From NCBI GenBank assembly GCA_030248295.1, contig JASANH010000485.1, positions 62,001-126,000 of the forward strand: DNA of 64,000 nucleotides. Reading direction: 5' to 3'. A program made the position numbers and the translations under genes. Below, one piece after another: positions 23,988 to 35,362 of the stretch. How positions within the stretch are numbered: position 1 is the stretch's first letter; each line of letters opens with the position of its first letter. The notes beneath the pieces are model-generated. The model saw nothing but the letters and a program-made list of their open reading frames with translations, had not been told where the DNA came from and did not search any database. The DNA is from Mesodorylaimus sp. YZB2_4. Its lineage: Eukaryota; Nematoda; Enoplea; Dorylaimida; Dorylaimidae.

Positions 23988-24959
23988 ATGACGGACTCTC
24001 CAAACTCGAATTCACCCCTTCAAAAAATTTCGAGCATTCATTTCAGAAAATTCACGCTGGATGATTTAAAACAAGTTCAAGATTTCCTGGCTCGAATTCA
24101 CTACGATGTTGGGACACATATAATGAGAACTTATTTCACAAAAACCAAAGCAACTTGGGAAGTCGGCTTGAATGAAGCGGGTCAACTGGTCTATTTCGAT
24201 AGTTTTCATGAATTGCCCATTTGCGAAATAGCAAAACCAATTTTATTCGGTTTTCGAGTATATTTGCGGGAAGATTATCAAGGCCGGGGCATCGTTCGTG
24301 ACCAGAGCTTTTTTCAAAAAGATCATCCATTTGTTGGAAACGCCAGCGGCCAGCATTTGGCTCATATTACTCCGCGAATTTCGCATGTTTCACTGGACTT
24401 CAAAATGTTGCGAATGGTCGGAAAGCCAACGACAGACCGGCTGCAAGGTTACGCGAACTTCATAGATACCCCTACGGGCATTGAAATCGTGAAACTGGAA
24501 AATGAATTGGATATGACAAAACTTTTAAATTTTGATCGTACAGTGCTCGATATGGATCGACAGGAATTTATGCGTGCCTGGTGCGAAGCAAATACTTTTC
24601 CAGACTATTATGCGACGACTCTGACAGCCAAGGAAAAATCGAATGGTAATATTTTGGGATTTGGAACTTTAAGAAAATTTTCAGATTTCTATACCATTAT
24701 GCCTCTATATGCTGCCAATGCTTCCACTGCGAAACAGCTGTTGGCGAAATTAGTCGACATCTATATGAAAGAGTGCGGATCAGATCCGATTAGTTTAAGA
24801 TTTGATGGAAGAAATCGAGTTTTGATGGAATTCTGTCATTATTTTAAATTTGAGCGCATTGCTACTCTAATAAGAGTTTATTACTGCGGCGCTGAGGTGA
24901 TCAGAGGCAGAATAAATATGGACCGTGTGTTTGCAGTGCATGAGTACTGGCCAGTATAA
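23988..24959 (+). CDS. GNAT-family N-acetyltransferase with YitH/DUF1248-type C-terminus
   Basis: A single uninterrupted exon of 323 codons. The N-terminal half resembles a GNAT fold (KFTLDDLKQVQDFLARI ... TWEVGLNEAGQLVYF ... GFRVYLREDYQGRGI); the R-x-x-Y-x-G-x-G-I run is close to the acetyl-CoA loop (Q/R-x-x-G-x-G/A). The C-terminal half has the second domain of YitH-like enzymes: FDRTVLDMDRQEFMRAW, GNILGFGTLRKFSDFY, MPLYAANASTAKQLLAKL and the ending INMDRVFAVHEYW, where family members end in a D-R-V-F/Y-G-x-T block. Such two-domain acetyltransferases are frequent in nematodes and some other animals; their substrates are mostly unknown. No introns or stops break the frame. An AG precedes the start (TTTTCAG at 23977-23986), so an upstream exon cannot be excluded. 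Confidence 0.8.
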   Translation: MTDSPNSNSPLQKISSIHFRKFTLDDLKQVQDFLARIHYDVGTHIMRTYFTKTKATWEVGLNEAGQLVYFDSFHELPICEIAKPILFGFRVYLREDYQGRGIVRDQSFFQKDHPFVGNASGQHLAHITPRISHVSLDFKMLRMVGKPTTDRLQGYANFIDTPTGIEIVKLENELDMTKLLNFDRTVLDMDRQEFMRAWCEANTFPDYYATTLTAKEKSNGNILGFGTLRKFSDFYTIMPLYAANASTAKQLLAKLVDIYMKECGSDPISLRFDGRNRVLMEFCHYFKFERIATLIRVYYCGAEVIRGRINMDRVFAVHEYWPV

Positions 24960-25572
24960 AAACTGGACAATAGCGATTGCAGTGCTGGAACGTGACGCAT
25001 ACCATGCGCACTCTGGCTCTGCAGTACTCATGTTGATTGATGACCGAATAACATGGAAAAAGTATGCTGTGTGCCATGTCTGTAATGAGATTTCTGTAGT
25101 CAAACGCCTCTGATAAATTCGGGCTTGTACCTTTTATGCACTTTATTGATTAGGCTTCATGCTCAAGCCGCCCCCCCCCCTTTTTGTACACGAGAGGAGC
25201 CGCGTGAAATCAATAGACCTTTTAGCGTCACAAAAATTGGAATTTCCGCGATTACGGAGCTTGGCTGATGACAATTCGGACTTGGTGAGACCTTTTGTCC
25301 GATGCACTAAATAATTGCGATGATCGAAGGCAAATGAAATTTGAAAATTCATTTTCTAAAGGTGTAAAGGCAATTTCTCCACATGCTTTCATCGTCAATA
25401 ACTTTTGTTAAAAATATTGAGCTTTTGCCTGTCAGCCGAAATTTGCATAAGATCGCGCACAGATCTGCTGGATCCTTGTTTTGTTGTTATAAGCAGCCGA
25501 AGCGGGGATTTCAAATTAGAAGCTTTTGGTGCACGCTGAAAAGGTCTATTCAACCTGCCACCCTTAAGCTGG

Positions 25573-25700
25573 AAGTATAGTTCGATGCGATGCGTCAAAT
25601 AAGCTTGTGATGTGACGTTTTAGGCACCTTTTTACATAGTCAGTTCACTCATAAGTGTCGCATCGCACGCTTATTTGACGCATCGCATCGAACTATACTT
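25573..25700. mobile_element. MITE-like fold-back, 32-bp perfect inverted repeats
   Basis: A 128-bp unit whose ends are perfect 32-bp inverted repeats: the left arm starts AAGTATAGTTCGATGCGATG (25573-25604) and the right arm is its exact reverse complement (25669-25700). The 64-bp interior is unrelated. The identity of the arms suggests recent movement. No transposase with these ends is in the window. Flanks are GCTGG and TGGGC, and no target duplication is evident. Confidence 0.75.
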
Positions 25701-25879
25701 TGGGCTTTAGAGATCTGCGAGAGTGAAACGCCTACTGGATTGTGATTTACTAGCGACCTTCAGTTCAGATCTCACTGGCTAATGGGCGCCACGTCCCTGT
25801 AGTCTGAGGCGCCTCCTTTCACAAGACCATGGTAAACTCATAGACACCCCTTGTCGTATGACAGGTGTAACCCTCGTGC

Positions 25880-26010
25880 CTGGTAGGCCATGGTGAGTGG
25901 GAGAGAGTAATCGATACTCTCCCCTGGCTGGGAAACGTCAACCCCTCGGGTTGATGTTTCAGCCGTAGGTATAGTCGCAAGACTATCCTGCATCAGTCGG
26001 AGCGTTTGTC
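25880..26010 (+). repeat. Dispersed hairpin-repeat copy (best preserved)
   Basis: The core GGCTGGGAAACGTCAACC-CCTC-GGGTTGATGTTTCAGCC at 25925-25964 can fold into a ~17-bp stem with a tiny loop. It is followed by GTAGGTATAGTCGCAAGACT and then CAGTCGGAGCGTTTGTCCCG. A leading block GTAACCCTCGTGCCTGGTAG at 25868 is shared with the copy near 44367. The length and dispersed character suggest a SINE. Confidence 0.7.
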
Positions 26011-26458
26011 CCGCTGACTTCGGTCGGCCGCCTTCCTCCCACGCCTGCCAGGCTTGTTTACACAGGTCCGTGCAGGACCAGCAGCTCTTCATTGAGCGCA
26101 TGAAACTTGTACCTCTCCCTAACCTTACCAAATACGACTTCCGCACGTAAACCTTACATGTGCTGAAGACATCACATGGGAAGGGTACTTATTTTTAGTA
26201 ATATCAAGTAATATAAAGCACCATTTTACTAATATTCAGGTAGGAAGGGGGAGCCAGTGCCTGATGCACAGTCTTATCCCATAATGCTGACGCGGCTAAA
26301 CGCTTACTCGTTAAAGCTGATGGCATAAGTCAACGCTTTTTTTTTAAATATGGATCTGGTTTATGACTTCGTTTTGTTTGTAAAGTCACAAAACTTCTTT
26401 CCAGAACTTAGCAGATTTCTTGTGTGTGTTTGTGTGATTTCTTGCAGACCAGACAATC

Positions 26459-26824
26459 TTGTCAGCTGTGACAAGGCTTCTTGTCAGCATCTTGTTACTG
26501 GCAAGAGCAGCGGCAAAAAACCTCCTCTTGGGAGAATGCTCACAAGTCTCGCCAGGAGATGTAAGAGCTGTTAACGTGGGGTGCCTGTCATCTCCCGGAA
26601 GCAACCTTGGCTTCTGCAAGGCAAGGCTACATCTCTCTGCGCTCCCTACAATATCGGAAATGGGCACTCTTTCCGACAGTGGCTACAGGTGCAGAAAAAA
26701 CTGTAAAAATCGTATTCACTGCAACGCTTCGTCCTCACAGATCATCATCACTCTACCTGACAAAGCTCTCAATGTAATGACCGCAAAATGGCGAAGCGAC
26801 TACAATATGGCCATTATTTTATGA
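26459..26824 (+). CDS. Possible small secreted cysteine-containing protein
   Basis: A 121-codon ORF starting with a hydrophobic N-terminus (MSAVTRLLVSILLLARAAA) that would make a good signal peptide. The mature part has six cysteines (GECS, VGCLS, GFCKA, RCRKNCKN, HCNA). No family is recognised. A splice acceptor-like TTTCTTGCAG precedes it at 26439-26448. With no homologous anchor and a window rich in random ORFs of this size, it is only a candidate. Confidence 0.2.
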   Translation: MSAVTRLLVSILLLARAAAKNLLLGECSQVSPGDVRAVNVGCLSSPGSNLGFCKARLHLSALPTISEMGTLSDSGYRCRKNCKNRIHCNASSSQIIITLPDKALNVMTAKWRSDYNMAIIL

Positions 26825-27268
26825 GTATCGCGGCGTCATATTTGAACTTTGATGTTATTGATTGATGATCTTATTTTGAGACAAAACATTTAGCCCCCCC
26901 CCCCCCCCCCAGTGTGATCATTGCCCATTCCGAAATATGTATGCGCGTAAGCGTCACCTATTATGCTTTATACAACGCTTATCCTGTCATCCTGTTCTTA
27001 TCCGCTCATACTGTTCTTTCACCAAACGTATCGTAATTAGAGTTGACAGAAATAAGGTCGGTAGAATAAGCAATTCTCCATTTTCATGTCCTGGAGCAGT
27101 TGTGCACCTGTGGAGGCATTCAAGCTTAATCATGACATAATAACTGACATTATGGTATTCGACATAAATAAGTGGAAAAAATCTTATTACATAACCGACT
27201 CAATGACTCGTTGCACATGTCCAAACCAATCGCAATTGCAGCCTTCGAACTCCCCAAAATCAGTGTTC

Positions 27269-28624
27269 TCACTCATTTTCGTTTTCATCACTAGTTTCAT
27301 CCGATGACCCTCGTCGTGCATATTTCCTTTTCCCTTTTCCATTTCCAGCACTGGCTCCTCGTTGGTGCTGTTGTTGTTCGCCAGTCGTTGTCACGGCGGG
27401 CGACTGGCACGAATCGGAGACGCTGGACGAGCGTACTGTAAAGTCGCAATCACATTGTTCATCGTGGCGGGCATCAGAAAGCAGTTTCTCCAAGTGGTGG
27501 ATGTATCGAATGGCGAAACGAAGCGTTTCTACTTTGCTGAGGCGCTTATCACTTGAAATAAAAGAAACGGCGATAAGACTGGAAAATGCATTATCATCAT
27601 GAGCGTTTTCATGATGCCATATGAAATGTGGAGGTTCATCTGGATCCCTAAGCTATGGACTGCTGATAAGTTGGAAGACTTGGCTTGGCCCTGAGTTTTT
27701 GGCTCCACCCCTCCAGTAATATGAACAAGGCGTATTGGTAAAATCGCCAACCGCTGATCAAAAATTTGAAATGATCAGGCGGACATGTCAGTGTTTTCAG
27801 CCATTATGAACCTGATGCACAATATAGTGTAAACATCAAAGTAGAAAAATCCAAGTGGAAACTTATCAGGCACTGGCAGATGATTGCGTAATTTCTCGTA
27901 TCCATCATTCACGCATCGAACTCGGTGACGCTCACGTTCGTTACGTTTCCATACGGCCGTCGGACCATAATAGCTAGAACAAGAAATTTTTCTGTCTAGA
28001 CACTTGTTTGATCCTTGAAGCTCTTCTTCTCGTGGTCCTTCAAACCCATCTGTACAAGTACATAATCCCCTTGCAGCTTCCCGTAGGCTGAAGGAGCAAA
28101 TCCTACAATGATCTACAGGCCGCCATGCATCCACCAACAATACACCTATGCCCTAGCCGGGTCTACAATACGCGTTGCGCACATCTGCCCTTTGGAACAA
28201 CGCACCTGTACTCATCTCCGAGTTGATAAGGCAATGGAATACTGCATTCGGGAGCGAACGGATCCAACTTTCGTTCTTTGTCCCCGTTCTCACCCAAGCC
28301 GAGTCCGTTGGCCTCGTCTCGCATTTGCTGCTGATACTGCTGATACGCATTAGCCGATTTCCTTTTATGGCCGACCATACCATACGCTCTGGGCGCCCCC
28401 ATGCCTGACCCTGGTGGCTGGGCATAGGATTGGTGCTGGAAGGCCGAGAAGTCCGCGCTAGGGTCCAGGAACTGCTGTCCATCGAATGTGGGTGCTGCCA
28501 GGCCGAGAATACCTTGTTGAGGGTGTCCGCTGGCGGGCACATTTGTGGGCATGGCACTCATATAATAGCCGATTCCAGGCAGGGGATATGATTTGGTGAT
28601 ATCGCCATTGGGGAAATAATCCAT
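27269..28624 (-). CDS. Achaete-scute-type bHLH transcription factor
   Basis: Three exons on the minus strand (28624-28206, 28102-27863, 27551-27269) join in frame to 313 aa. The N-terminal part is Tyr/Pro/Gln-rich (MDYFPNGDITKSYPLPGIGY). The bHLH spans exons 2 and 3: basic region KRNERERHRVRCVNDGY with the E-box contact residues N, E-R, R; helix 1 EKLRNHLP; then, across the intron, DKRLSKVETLRFAIRYIHHL and EKLLSD. The intron inside the loop, and the NERERxRVRCVNDGY signature, match the ASC family (nematode hlh-6-like members read similarly). The tail has Gln, Gly-Lys and acidic stretches. Such factors specify neural and glandular fates as E-protein heterodimers. The donor AA|GTTTCC after LPVPD is not ideal; the junction residue is inferred. 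Confidence 0.88.
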
Positions 28625-29602
28625 GATTGATCGGGTTTTGAATACAGGATGCAGGGGTGACCAGAATTCTCGCTACACACTATGTCTTGCTTGACTAGAC
28701 GATGGCTCCTAGCTGCCACAAACACAGTCACTGTCGTCCTATACGAGTCGCGCGTGCCATATCGGGTAGTGTGCAAGTGTCAGCCATCTCCGAGCTCTAG
28801 GCAGGCACGAGGAGGAGTGTACTGTATAGTTTTTCTAGCGCGGTCGAGGGTCGCGTTATGGCGAATAATCGTGGAAAAGCGTAGTCTTGAATAGGCAGCC
28901 AATTAAGATCAAATAGACTCCGATATTGACATAAGCGACTGATGCGCGGCTAGGTTTCCACTGGCCATATTCGTCAGGTGTGCTTCCACGCTTCCCACGA
29001 CCGACCCCGGCGCGTGGCAGGCACTTGGTAGGCTAATAGTATGGGAGCTTTTGACGCCCTTTTTGGCCCCATCATCCCCGCTTGTTGTTTGGATTAGAGA
29101 ATAGAAGCTCCAGGTAGCGGGAAATCGGTGGCAGTGAAAAGATGCAGTTCTAACATTGCAGGTTGACGACGATGCATGTATTTTGGTCACTCCTACAGTA
29201 CTTTTAGAACCAATGTGAAGATTAGATACGGCTGGGATAGAGTTGGCAAAAAGGCGGCCTTCTGAATTACGGTTATCTGCAGAGTGCACGATCTCTTCGG
29301 ACTAACGTGATTCGCCCGAGGTTCAGGATCGCAATGCGTTACACCGTTCATGTCTCATCGTGGACCAACAATGGGTCTTTGGGAATCTTGCCAAGAACGT
29401 GATTTGCCATTTTGTCAAATTTCATGGCCACGCGATTGGTCGCGGAATGGCTTGCGGGAGACGTTTTCACTTTATAATGATCTTTATACCTCCTCATAGG
29501 AGGGAATAGGGAAAGGAGCAGACACGTACAGAGGTAGACGATCAACAAGCATAACTGAACATACAATGTTGTACAGGTAAATCGTAGAATGGCATGTTTG
29601 GC
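28625..29602. other. Upstream of the bHLH gene; mostly no gene seen
   Basis: About 1 kb between the bHLH start and the lipase stop, likely holding the bHLH promoter. Two minus-strand ORFs lie here: 29289-28909 (126 codons, Ser/His-rich, unrecognised) and the small ORF 29566-29348 listed separately. Confidence 0.45.
29348..29566 (-). CDS. Possible small membrane-anchored or secreted peptide
   Basis: A 72-codon ORF beginning with MYVQLCLLIVYLCTCLLLSL, a strong signal-anchor or signal peptide, followed by a basic ~50-residue tail (MRRYKDHYKVKTSPASHS). It begins 37 bp after the lipase stop on the same strand. The hydrophobic start and codon use look plausible, but no family is recognised, so it may be chance. 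Confidence 0.25.
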   Translation of the reverse strand: MYVQLCLLIVYLCTCLLLSLFPPMRRYKDHYKVKTSPASHSATNRVAMKFDKMANHVLGKIPKDPLLVHDET

Positions 29603-30911
29603 CTACAGCACACCACAAAACGAGGCTAGGGCTCCCTTATAAGATACGGGAACGTACCACTGCCCCATTAGATCGGAATCGGATCTTATTTGTGTCGTTG
29701 TCGCGTTACACGTCGGCCTCATGTCCTCGTGGCACACTGACCCGTACCCCATCGGTTGTATCTGCATATCTGGACCTTGGCAATGCGACTGAGATAAATG
29801 ACACCCTTGAAGGCTGTTGCATGCTTGGCATTTGCTAAGAAACTGGTCGTCGCAAGGGCCTTGGGCGGTGGGAGCTTGGACTGGAGACTCGGAGAAAGCG
29901 TTGATCGAGTCGATGAAGTAATCGATAGCTCGTCCATGGCTACATCCTATGTTTACTATGTCGTAGCATCGGGGTTGTTCTCTGCCGCAATTCGGATAGA
30001 AATCGACGTGTCCGAGTGGGGCTAGCATACCAAACCCATTCCATTCTCCATTCGTGTGAATCACATCGACGCACGCAGCGCTGACGTTGCTTAGGCGAAC
30101 GTGCGTACAGTTTTCGAAACCGGGTCCAGCTGGATCGAGACCACTTACTCGATCGAACGGGAACTGCGCTCCAGCTTGCCCGCATATATGTGCTCCGAGG
30201 CTGTGGCCGATGCAGTAAGTGTAGGGGGCTCCCGTGTCTGAAAAGATTTAAAAATGGAGACGTTTTCGCATGGTATGCAGTCTGCAAGAATCAGGGAACG
30301 ATTGCACAGTTGGGCATCCTTCCGCATCAGGCCAGGATGGAAACTCACGTATAGCAGAACCTTTAAACTCTTACCTTTCAGAACTACAGTATAGCAGGGG
30401 GTCGGAGCATTTTAAATAACCTTTGCCCTTACAGCAGCAGCAATCTCTCACCTTTGATTGTCCTCGTGGCGAAAGCGATAGCACTGGCCACAGTTTGTGT
30501 GTTGGCCGCAGCCTGTGGGTAGTTGGGCATAGTATCAGCTCCTTTCCCCCAGCCGATCACAAACACCAGGTAATCCTCGACCTTTAGCAGAGCATCAGCC
30601 ATCTGCGACATCCACGTTGTGTCGATATTGTTCAGGAAACCATGCACGACGAAAACCACTTTTCGACTAAGCAGGGCTTCTTTGTCGAGCAGTGAGACCA
30701 TATCTTGGATCTGGTCAGTGTTACTTATGTTGAATTGCTGACTAAACGCCCGAGTCCGAGCCCAGAATGTTGGTTCTATCTTGGATAAGTTGTAGGCTTG
30801 GGGCCATCGGCAGAAGGGGATCAGCGGGCCTTCTGAAATAGAGAGCAGCTTTAGTCGTCGACTCGACGACCTGTTGTGACTGCTGGTCCACTCACCCACT
30901 GTAGGAGACAT
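29603..30911 (-). CDS. Pancreatic-lipase-family triacylglycerol lipase
   Basis: Exons 30911-30896, 30832-30452 and 30237-29603 join in frame to 343 aa. The alpha/beta hydrolase features are complete: the oxyanion strand VVFVVHGFLNN, WMSQMADALL, the NTQTV stretch, nucleophile elbow GHSLGAHICGQAG (Ser), GLDPAGPGFE (catalytic Asp), VIHTNGEWNGFG, GHVDFYPNCG and IGCSHGRAIDYF (catalytic His). Cysteines around CGREQPRC and DDQFLSKCQAC fit the family's disulfides. There is no C-terminal PLAT domain, so it resembles the short insect lipase/phospholipase A1-like members. It should be secreted, but the first exon here (MSPTVE) lacks a signal peptide; a further 5' exon may exist. A 5' splice AG is present just upstream of the chosen Met (TGTGCAG). 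Confidence 0.9.
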
Positions 30912-32308
30912 GGACTACTGCACAGGTATATATGAGCAGTTGTGTCCCTTATTGCCGAAAAGATTGCAATTATCGCAAGTTTTTGCTGTAGTGTTTGAAG
31001 TTTTAGCTTTTTTTCGACTTAAGACACTCAAATTAACTTGAGCACACAAAATTTTATAAAATCTAGCGACCAGCAAATCAATTACTGCTGAAATGGCTTG
31101 ATAATTATTCAAATTTCCCTTAAACGTTACCTTGACAAGATCAGCACTAAGTTTGCACATTTGTGTGATAAATTTGCAAAAACTTTTCATAAATTGCAAT
31201 AGCGGATTCAACTGTAGCGTAGACCTGTATGTGCTAGCCAGCGTATACTGTAACAGACAGGTACAGTACGTGCAAGGGCATCATGCTCATGCACACGATT
31301 TGCCACATCACCAACTACAGGTGCGCACTCGAGGGTGAAGGGCCCTTAGTGCATGTTACAGGCCCTCCACTGACGATGAGATACTACAGCTGCACCCATT
31401 GACTGCTCCAGTGCATGGAAGCGCATCTCTCTATCCGTGCATCAAGCCCATGCACTGACGCTCGAAGCTCCTGTCAGTTCTCACAGACCCTTGTTTTATA
31501 CCACATAACCTCACCTCTTTTTCTCCTGATCACCGCACCGTCCACCTTATCTTTTATCACCGCTGCGCTCTCGACCATAACGCAGCCAAGCATTAGAGCA
31601 ACAACAGCTCTCATCATTCTGGTCCAATTTGTAGCTTAGTTGACCGCTTGCGACGACATACCCTTATATAGAAGCGGTCTTGGACCGCCTCCAGGCTAAC
31701 TAAGTCCATGGTGATAAGGAGACGAACGAGCCAGCACCACAGTGCACAGTAGCTTCTAGTTTACTGGTTTAGCATAATCACGGTGCATCTGTTCGCCCCA
31801 ATACACCCTGTGCATTAGCGTCAGCAAGCATCATATGATGAGATAAGAGAAGCGGCTTGACTTTGTGTTTGCGACAATTTTTTGGTTCCTGCTGTGAATA
31901 GCGCCAACATAAACCTGCAGGGCGTGGCACCACGGTTTGGGCGTCGCAACAGCAAACCAACCAGCCAGACCTTACTACACCCTTCGATCTTCGGGCGCAG
32001 GCTACTGTAACCACTAAAACTGTACAAAAATCTCCATCACCATCTTATCACCAAACGATCTTATCGTCCAAATAACTCACAACATCTGTCAAAAATTGAC
32101 CCTGAACAATAAAACGCCAACTGTCAAAAAATCAAAACGTCCTGAACCGACTTAGAGTGCAAGGTAACAATGATAAGGTACGCACGGGCAGTACTGTACT
32201 CGTTAGGTCCGCAAGAAACATCAGGATGAGCCTAACTAGTTCCACCAGAGGCAGTTATGGCTTAACCATGTCCACAATGCACGGGAAGTAAGATGGGCAG
32301 TTGCGGGC
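30912..32308. other. No gene seen between the lipase and TMEM201 genes
   Basis: Nearly 1.4 kb with only short ORFs and no motifs. A possible short signal-peptide exon of the lipase could hide near 30915-31200. Nothing else is supported. Confidence 0.45.
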
Positions 32309-35300
32309 TTATTCACGACTTAACAAATAATACAGCACGACCGCGTTGGTCGAGAAGCTACACAACAACACCACGCACACCGCACCTTTCCAAAACCAAT
32401 CGGTCGATACTGGAGTGGCATGCGAACACCTGGCCTCCTCCTTGCCAGTCTGTCGCCGGAAATACTTTTGACTAACGCTCGAGAATATCGACACTGCATC
32501 GTCGTTATCACACGCCGATCCAAACACTGTCTTCTTGGGACTGGGGAATCGACTCGGCCACAAATACGACTGCTCATTGAACGATGAATTGGCACTATTC
32601 CGCAACGATGGCAATGCGGAAGGCGATGGTGGCATGAATCTAGCGGGTGCCAATATCGATGTAAAACCTGACGGTCTTTGCTGGTTCTCGTGTTCCGATC
32701 GTCCAAGACTCAGCGTACTCAGCATACTGCCAACACGTCCTGGGCTAGCACTGTCGCGACGTTGACGCCTTGCTTTTGAACCATGAATATCTCCATTCTT
32801 ATTCGAACCTGTTGCTGAGCCATCAAGGTTAAATATGGATTTCGTGCGCCCACGAGATTGAATGCTGTTGGCTGGCGACATTTGCTTGAGATTAGTGTCT
32901 GCACGCCTGAAAAAATATCCGGATCGTCAGTTTGAGTATGCAGGAACAGACGTCCCTCCAAGGGCACATGTCCACTCTTCACTATCACATCCCCCAGAAC
33001 GCCATCCACAATCCAGGCACACAATAACAGTCCCCCAGGACCGATTTGCCACAAATAAAATCAGCTGTTCTCTTACTTCTCTTTCTCCGTACTTCCAGTC
33101 CAACTGACCACACCCGCCAAACCAGCCAACAACGGCGCGATGGTCGCACTTTCGAAAATTATCTGCAGAAACCTCTTCCGAATCAGCTCAACATCGCTTA
33201 ATGCATCGAAACTTTTAGTAAAAACATCAGCAGCGACGGCGGCGCTGAACGTTCCAAAAAACAGCGTCCACAATCCATGTTTCATCGTAAACCTGAAACC
33301 TTGATCTTATCATCGTGATAACAGCCAGCCATATTTCTCGACTGCCTACCTCCGCTTTAGCATCATTACCGCAACTTCCAAGGCGACCACACTCAACGCC
33401 ATTCCCCTAAGCCATCTTTCCAAATCCTGACACGGTGCTCCAAACGATAAAACCTTTGGCAACGCAATCTCCACAACAGCTATGGTCTACAACGCATAAA
33501 TTTACTGACGCTAATTTATGCTACTTTTATCCAAGAAAGCGCTTACCTCAAAACTATGCCTTACTCGACTCCAGATATATTGGAAATCGGAAATCCATAA
33601 AACAGTGAGTAAAGCAAGCTGGGTAAGTTGACACAGCGGGATTAACCATCGCAGCAGGAACCAGCCATCCTGAAAAACCTCCACATCATGTATTCAGGAA
33701 GTCAAGAATACTACGAATGCCCTTCTTTCACCAAGGCAACCAGCCCAACAGCCACTGACAGCCGAGTCCCACCGGTTTTGCACCACTTCAAAAAACCCAA
33801 GCCAGCAGCCAAGTCACTGGACAAGGCCCGCGCCTGAAGCATTACCCTTACAAGTGTCGCCGTGGTCCATGAAAAGGGTCGTTCGCTATCAAGATGATAA
33901 CGGTAAGGACAGCAAGAGATCGCACGATGATCTCTATGCACCCATTCCTTACACCACTGTACTCCAGCACTGCAGTGAACCTTCCACAAGGCGACAACGT
34001 CACGGAATCACAGGGAGCACTAGGGGACACTCTACACGCTTTAATAGCACCGCGCGTAGCCCCATAAAGAGACCAGACCCCCAAAGCCACCAGGCCATGT
34101 GCCGCCAATAGATCCACCCGACACAAGTTCATTCCATTTCCCGAGAATCAACTCACCTGCACTAAACGCTTTCCATGGTCATCTATAAACGAATTCTCAA
34201 ATTTCGTGCTATTGCGGCCATTACTGTCGTCCGAATTGAAGGATTTCGCATTCCATCTTGATCCATTCTCGTACTGCCCAAATCTGGTATACTGATTCGT
34301 TAGTTCGTTCCTAACTACTTCTTGACAATTGTAGCACAACACGTAAATCTGTTCAAGACGTCGCCGAAATACGTCAAGTTCCTCATCGTAAAGTTCCTAA
34401 ATGACAAGCGTACATTTTCAGGGCAGCATAATCCTTGCCACAGCCAGCACCCTTGAACATCCACATAAGATCCCCACAGCGATTAGATAGTTGGTGTGAT
34501 GGGCATGGACCATTCTCCAGCCTATCGGTGCACTGGCTCAGGGTACCGGTCTGCCTCTCCTCAAGTAGGGACTGGCACGAGAACGAGTGTCCGGTTCGGT
34601 TTTGCAGGCATCGGTAGACAGCTGGTCTCGAATTCCTGGTCTGAAGTGCTCTATGCGCACTTTGTCCCAGGTCCGTCAGAACCCCTCTGAAGGCCCACGC
34701 GTGTGGCTTCCGCCTCCGAATTGTGAGTCTGCACGGCATTCTTGGTGTGGGATAGTATAGCTCGTCGAGAAGTGTCCGTGGATTGCGTGGGGTGGTTCCC
34801 GCGGCTTGAGCCATCCTCTGGTCGGCCCTAGTCCTATCCTGGGGTGAGCCAAGGATCTCAATGGCGTCACGAACAGCGCGCCATGGCTCCAACACCACTG
34901 CACTTCAAACAATAGAAGTCCCTATCAGACGGATCTAGCATGCAATTATCCCTCTCTTCAGGCCATTCCACTTACCTCGCACGAAGGAACGAAGTTGGCC
35001 AGCTGACGTATCTTCAACGATTGATTCTTATTACACCTTCCGCACAAACCATTACGACTATCCAATGCCGTCACCTCAGACGGTGGGGGCGAATATCGAG
35101 GCCGCACTTGAGTGAATCGTTGACAGCTCTCATCCTTATACATGGCCGCAATATGCTTGTTGTAGTCACCCGTCTAATACGCACAATATATCATGTGTTC
35201 AAATAGTGTTAAGCCCACCCAGTCGTCGATACTCACCTCTGTGAATCCATTATACTGATCGCAATGAGGACAATCCCAACAATTGCGATATCGAAACGGG

Positions 35301-35354
35301 ATTCGAACATTGGCGTGACAAAACCAACAAGAAACCCGAACCCGCCAATATTTT
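32309..35354 (-). CDS. TMEM201: TMEM201/Samp1 (NET5)-like inner nuclear membrane protein
   Basis: Exons on the minus strand: 35354-35237, 35173-34976, 34396-34157, 33956-33852 (least certain), 33669-33547, 33486-33350, 33292-33077 and 32906-32309, with matching phases. The N-terminal Ima1 zinc domain is unmistakable: SCWFC, NCWDCPHCDQYNGF, GDYNKHIAAMY, then LCGRCNKNQSLKIRQLANF, and LEQIYVLCYNCQ. Several membrane helices follow (WFLLRWLIPLC, LALLTVLWI, GMALSVVALEVAVMM, GLWTLFFGTFSAAVAA, IIFESATIAPLLAGLAG). A Ser/Pro-rich nucleoplasmic region and a C-terminal helix (GAVCVVLLCSFSTNAVVLYY) complete the protein, as in TMEM201. In animals and yeast these proteins link the nuclear envelope to the cytoskeleton and microtubules. 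The first exon upstream of 35354 was not found. The alternative frame of the 33956-33852 exon encodes a hydrophobic stretch (IEIIVRSLAVLTVIILIAN), so its true frame is open. Confidence 0.88.
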
Positions 35355-35362
35355 CTGAAATA

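Larger units (their letters stand above)
24960..27268. other. Repeat-rich gap between the acetyltransferase and bHLH genes
   Basis: Holds a short fold-back element (25573-25700), a dispersed hairpin-repeat copy (about 25880-26010), poly-C runs (25171-25180 and 26894-26910) and one weak candidate small secreted ORF (26459-26824). No other coding signal is convincing. Confidence 0.5.
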
